A stretch of 64,000 nucleotides of DNA from Spirillospora albida (GTDB taxonomy: Bacteria; Actinomycetota; Actinomycetes; Streptosporangiales; Streptosporangiaceae). Each line of letters begins with the position of its first letter. Position 1 is the first letter of the stretch. The DNA is taken from assembly GCF_000718255.1 (NCBI RefSeq), contig NZ_JOFJ01000005.1, positions 186,001-250,000 on the forward strand, written 5' to 3'. The notes under the pieces are model-generated. The model made no database searches. It worked only from the letters and a program-made list of their open reading frames with translations, and was not told the DNA's origin. The position numbers were made by a program, and so were the translations under genes. Shown in pieces: positions 61,395 to 64,000 of this stretch.

Positions 61395-62133
61395 CGGCCG
61401 TCCTCCTTTCCCGGCGTCCCGCGAGCCACCGCACGTCGCGGCCGAACGACCAGGCCAGCGCGGCCAGGGCCGCCGCCGCCACGGCGATCGCGAAGGGGTG
61501 CGGCAGCAGCGCCGCCGCGGTCAGGGCCATGCCCTGGACCACGGCCACCGCCTTGCGGGCGACCGACGCCGGCAGCGCGCGCCGCAGCCACGGCAGCGCC
61601 CACGCCGCCGCGCCGAACACGTACCGCATCGCGCCGATCGCGAGGACCCACGCCCCGTCCGACACGGCGACCTCGACGCTCAGCACCAGGATCAGGAACG
61701 CGTCCACCTCCATGTCGAACCGGGCGCCGAGCTCGGTCGCCGTCCCGGTGCGGCGCGCGACCCACCCGTCGACGCCGTCCAGGACGAGCGCGGCCGACGC
61801 GACCGCGGCCAGCGCCCAGCCCGCCGTGCCCGGCCCGTCCGCGACCAGCGCGGTCACACCGCCGGCCAGCACGACCCGGCCCAGCGTGACCCGGTCGGCC
61901 GGGCCGAGCGCCCGGAACCGGAACGCGCCCGCGAGCACCCACCACGCCGCAACCGCGTACACGGCGCCCGCCGCCCATCCCAGCGGGCCCGGCCGCACCA
62001 GCGCCAGCAGGACGGCCAGCGCCGCGACCGCGGCGCCGAGGTCCCGCCGCACGGCCCACCTCACCGGCCGGTGGTACCGGCGCGGCACCGGGCGGACGGC
62101 CGCCCGCGGGTCGGCGTACGTCTGCGCCGTCAA
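61351..62133 (-). CDS. CDP-alcohol phosphatidyltransferase family protein
   Basis: Integral membrane phosphotransferase, 260 residues with about six helices. The family signature D-G-x2-[DA]-x-R...G...D...D is present as LDGVDGWVARRTG then ELGARFDMEVDAF. Such enzymes transfer a phospho-alcohol from CDP to another alcohol. TTG 62133 overlaps the stop of the cyclohydrolase gene (TTGA), which fixes the start. Second gene of the operon: together with the flippase-like protein it points to a membrane-linked product. Confidence 0.88.
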   Translation of the reverse strand: MTAQTYADPRAAVRPVPRRYHRPVRWAVRRDLGAAVAALAVLLALVRPGPLGWAAGAVYAVAAWWVLAGAFRFRALGPADRVTLGRVVLAGGVTALVADGPGTAGWALAAVASAALVLDGVDGWVARRTGTATELGARFDMEVDAFLILVLSVEVAVSDGAWVLAIGAMRYVFGAAAWALPWLRRALPASVARKAVAVVQGMALTAAALLPHPFAIAVAAAALAALAWSFGRDVRWLAGRRERRTADAARSPRLLDPVAR

Positions 62134-62816
62134 CTCGGTACCTCGCCCACCAGGGCGTCGAGCTGGGGCAGGTCGTGGCCCAGGCGGTCGCGCTTGGCGG
62201 TCAGGTAGCGGACGTTGTCGTCGCTGACGGCGGCGAGCAGCGGCACGCGCGCGGCGATCTCGACGCCGTAGGACTCCAGCGCCCGCTGCTTGTCCAGGTT
62301 GTTCGACAGCAGCCGCACCGACCCGACCCCGAGGCGCCGCAGGACGCGCGCCGCCGGACCGTAGTCGCGGACGTCCACCGGCAGCCCGATCGCGGTCGCC
62401 GAGTCGACGGTGTCGAGGCCCTGGTCGTCCTGGAGGACGTGCGTGCGGACCTTCGCGACCAGCCCGATCCCCCGCCCCTCGTGCCCGCGCAGGTACACCA
62501 GCACGCCGGCGCCCTCCCGGACGATCGCGTCCAGCGCGGCGCCGAGCTGGTCGCCGCACTCGCAGCGGGTGGCGCCGAAGATGTCACCGGTCATGCATTC
62601 GGAGTGCATCCGGACGAGGACGCCCGGCCGCCCCTCGACCTCCCCCCGCACGAGCGCGAGGTGCTCCTCCCCGTCGACCGGGTCGCGGAACGCGACGGCG
62701 CGGAAGACGCCCCGCCGCGTCCGCAGCTCCGCCTCCGCGACGTCGGTGTCCGCCAGGTCCGCGGCGTACCCGACGTCGACGGGGTCTCCGCTGTGTTCCC
62801 TGCTCTGGGCGCGCAA
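62130..62816 (-). CDS. GTP cyclohydrolase II-like protein (RibA paralogue)
   Basis: First gene of the seven-gene operon, 228 residues. The RibA core is well kept: HSECMTGDIFGATRCECGDQL supplies the three zinc cysteines, YLRGHEGRGIGL the triphosphate/active-site loop, and LGVGSVRLLSNNLDKQ the guanine-side motif. The last is normally NNPxK; here Pro is replaced by Leu. No DHBP synthase domain or other rib gene is near, so this is a specialised paralogue. TTG 62816 has GGAGAGGG six bases upstream and is the best start; the frame extends upstream to 62840. Confidence 0.87.
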   Translation of the reverse strand: MRAQSREHSGDPVDVGYAADLADTDVAEAELRTRRGVFRAVAFRDPVDGEEHLALVRGEVEGRPGVLVRMHSECMTGDIFGATRCECGDQLGAALDAIVREGAGVLVYLRGHEGRGIGLVAKVRTHVLQDDQGLDTVDSATAIGLPVDVRDYGPAARVLRRLGVGSVRLLSNNLDKQRALESYGVEIAARVPLLAAVSDDNVRYLTAKRDRLGHDLPQLDALVGEVPS

Positions 62817-62935
62817 TGGTCCCTCTCCTCGGCTCGGCAATCACCCGGTGATACGTGGCGACCGGCCCCCGCGGTTGCATCCGGAGATCACTTTTCGGTC
62901 GTCACTGAATGACACGACGCGCGTGCCGGGAGAGT

Positions 62936-63691
62936 TCAGCGCGCGGAGAGCCGCATCCGGACAACGAATTCGTGAACTTCCCGGCGAACCGAGGGCTCCG
63001 CGCGAAGAGAGGTGCGGGACCGCTCGTCCTCAAGGCGGGCGGTCAGCGCCTCGACGTCGGCCCGCAGGCGGTCGCGCTCCGGCGCGTCCGGTGGCAGCGG
63101 CCCGTGCTCGGCCGCCCGCTTCGCCTCGACCAGGTCGGGCAGGTAGGACGGACCGTGCTCGTACAGCCGTGTCAGGTCGGCCTGGATCTCCGCCGCCCGC
63201 ATCAGGTGGATGCCGGTGAGCAGCACCCGGAACGTGTAGAGCAGCGGCTTCAGCTCGCCGGACTTCTCGAACGCGCCCCACTGCGTCCGCGCGAACCCCA
63301 GGTAGTGGTGCGCGTGGTTCGAGGTCAGCAGCCCCGGGACGAGTCCGAGCAGCTCGGTGTGCGCCGGCGAGGTCGCCACGACCAGGGGCGAGGTCAGCTG
63401 CTCCAGCACGTAGCCGTTGCGCCGCAGCAGGAGGCGGCAGAACTTCGCGAGGTCGTGGGTGACGATGTCCGCCTCGGCCGAGGTGTCGGACCACATGAGC
63501 GAGACCGTCTCCTCGCCCGTCTCCAGGCCGACGATCTCCTCCAGCGGCAGCAGGTGGACGCCGCGCAGGTCGTGGTCGGAGTCGCGCGAGGGGAACCCGT
63601 ACAGGTGCGCGCCGCTCACGGTGACGAACGCGCGGTGGTACGGGTGGTCGGCGTCGAGGCGGGCGAGGATGTCCTCCGGGACGGTCACCAT
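62936..63691 (-). CDS. Pol beta-type nucleotidyltransferase
   Basis: A 251-residue protein with an N-terminal nucleotidyltransferase fold: VSGAHLYGFPSRDSDHDLRG holds the Gly-Ser/His turn and the metal-binding D-x-D. The second half is helical, with a long charged C-terminus (VEALTARLEDERSRTSL). The family is sometimes linked to RNA repair or to antitoxin-like MNT proteins, but the substrate is unknown. ATG 63691 lies inside the end of the upstream homologous gene (7-base overlap), forming a tandem pair. Confidence 0.8.
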   Translation of the reverse strand: MVTVPEDILARLDADHPYHRAFVTVSGAHLYGFPSRDSDHDLRGVHLLPLEEIVGLETGEETVSLMWSDTSAEADIVTHDLAKFCRLLLRRNGYVLEQLTSPLVVATSPAHTELLGLVPGLLTSNHAHHYLGFARTQWGAFEKSGELKPLLYTFRVLLTGIHLMRAAEIQADLTRLYEHGPSYLPDLVEAKRAAEHGPLPPDAPERDRLRADVEALTARLEDERSRTSLRAEPSVRREVHEFVVRMRLSAR

Positions 63692-64000
63692 GTCAGGCTC
63701 CTCTCACGGATCGAGACGAGGAGGTCCTCGACGCGGTCGCGGTCGGGTTCGGGCGGAAGGGGGCTGCGGGCGAGTGCCTCGTCCAGGTCGGCGGTCAGGG
63801 CGGCGCGCCACGCGTCGATCGCGTCCCAGCCGACCTCGCCGCGCCGGACGGCGAGGAGGCGGTCGCGCAGGCCGCCGACGTCGACCAGCGGGACGCCCTC
63901 CCGGACGAGGTGCGCGCCGCTGTGCAGCAGCCGCAGAAGGTGCATGACGTGCTTCCAGTTCGGCTCGCCCCGGTTGCGCAAGTCGGCCTGCAACTTGCGG
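63685..64000 (-). CDS. Nucleotidyltransferase-associated protein, 5' end outside window
   Basis: C-terminal 104 residues of a protein whose start lies beyond the right edge. The frame is open to base 64000, and RKLQADLRNRGEPNWKHVMH, LLRLLHSGAHLVREG and the all-helical tail resemble the helical half of the same nucleotidyltransferase type as the next gene. Hence this is probably a second nucleotidyltransferase of a tandem pair. The catalytic part is not visible, so the assignment rests on the C-terminal similarity and on gene order. Confidence 0.7.
   Translation of the reverse strand, partial: RKLQADLRNRGEPNWKHVMHLLRLLHSGAHLVREGVPLVDVGGLRDRLLAVRRGEVGWDAIDAWRAALTADLDEALARSPLPPEPDRDRVEDLLVSIRERSLTW

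Overview
The window is a stretch of very GC-rich chromosome (strong G/C bias at third codon positions, frequent GTG/TTG starts) from a filamentous actinobacterium. DUF397 plus XRE regulator pairs, WXG100 proteins, DUF1707, DUF6221 and DUF6223 proteins and a sugar importer without its own ATPase all fit the Streptosporangiales, most likely an Actinomadura-like organism. That placement is inference. I see no rRNA, tRNA or CRISPR array. No gap between genes exceeds about 300 bases. Two genes run off the ends: idi on the left, and a nucleotidyltransferase on the right.

0-30 kb is mostly housekeeping and accessory metabolism. It holds the 3' part of idi, a sugar ABC importer (binding lipoprotein plus two permeases), an ASCH-like protein, a Uma2 nuclease, mug, acnA, a DUF2804 protein, a squalene/phytoene synthase and a PadR-DUF1707 pair. 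A compact Entner-Doudoroff operon edd-glk-eda follows, with a divergent ROK regulator. Next come a J-domain membrane protein, an ABC-F ATPase, an amidohydrolase, an exonuclease, a DUF1023 hydrolase with a lipoprotein, and a two-component system whose regulator and kinase genes flank an MMPL exporter.

30-53 kb is a defence and conflict island. A type I restriction-modification system lies on the minus strand, but hsdR (with a YgjP-type metallopeptidase) is separated from hsdM-hsdS by about 9.4 kb. The intervening DNA carries a quinone oxidoreductase, a WhiJ-like regulatory trio, a HAD phosphatase and two tandem copies of a WXG100-toxin-immunity cassette. Copy 1 of the putative toxin has an amber stop near its N-terminus. 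Copy 2 is frameshifted just before its C-terminal domain. A fragment of the copy-1 immunity gene lies between the cassettes. Upstream of hsdM sits an IS605-type element with only tnpB. It is followed on the plus strand by a two-gene OLD nuclease/UvrD helicase locus that resembles Gabija but has reversed gene order and a RelE/ParE-like domain at the helicase N-terminus.

53-64 kb holds three divergent regulator-target pairs or neighbourhoods (LysR/SnoaL, TetR/MpaB oxygenase with a paired operator) and a creatininase-family gene. A seven-gene minus-strand operon follows in which every gene overlaps the next: GTP cyclohydrolase II-like, CDP-alcohol phosphotransferase, dehydrogenase, PTPS-like protein, glycosyltransferase, methyltransferase, and flippase-like membrane protein. 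The PTPS-like protein lacks the usual catalytic Cys and one zinc His, and the cyclohydrolase has an altered NNP motif, so the operon probably makes something other than an ordinary pterin or flavin. Two tandem nucleotidyltransferases close the window.
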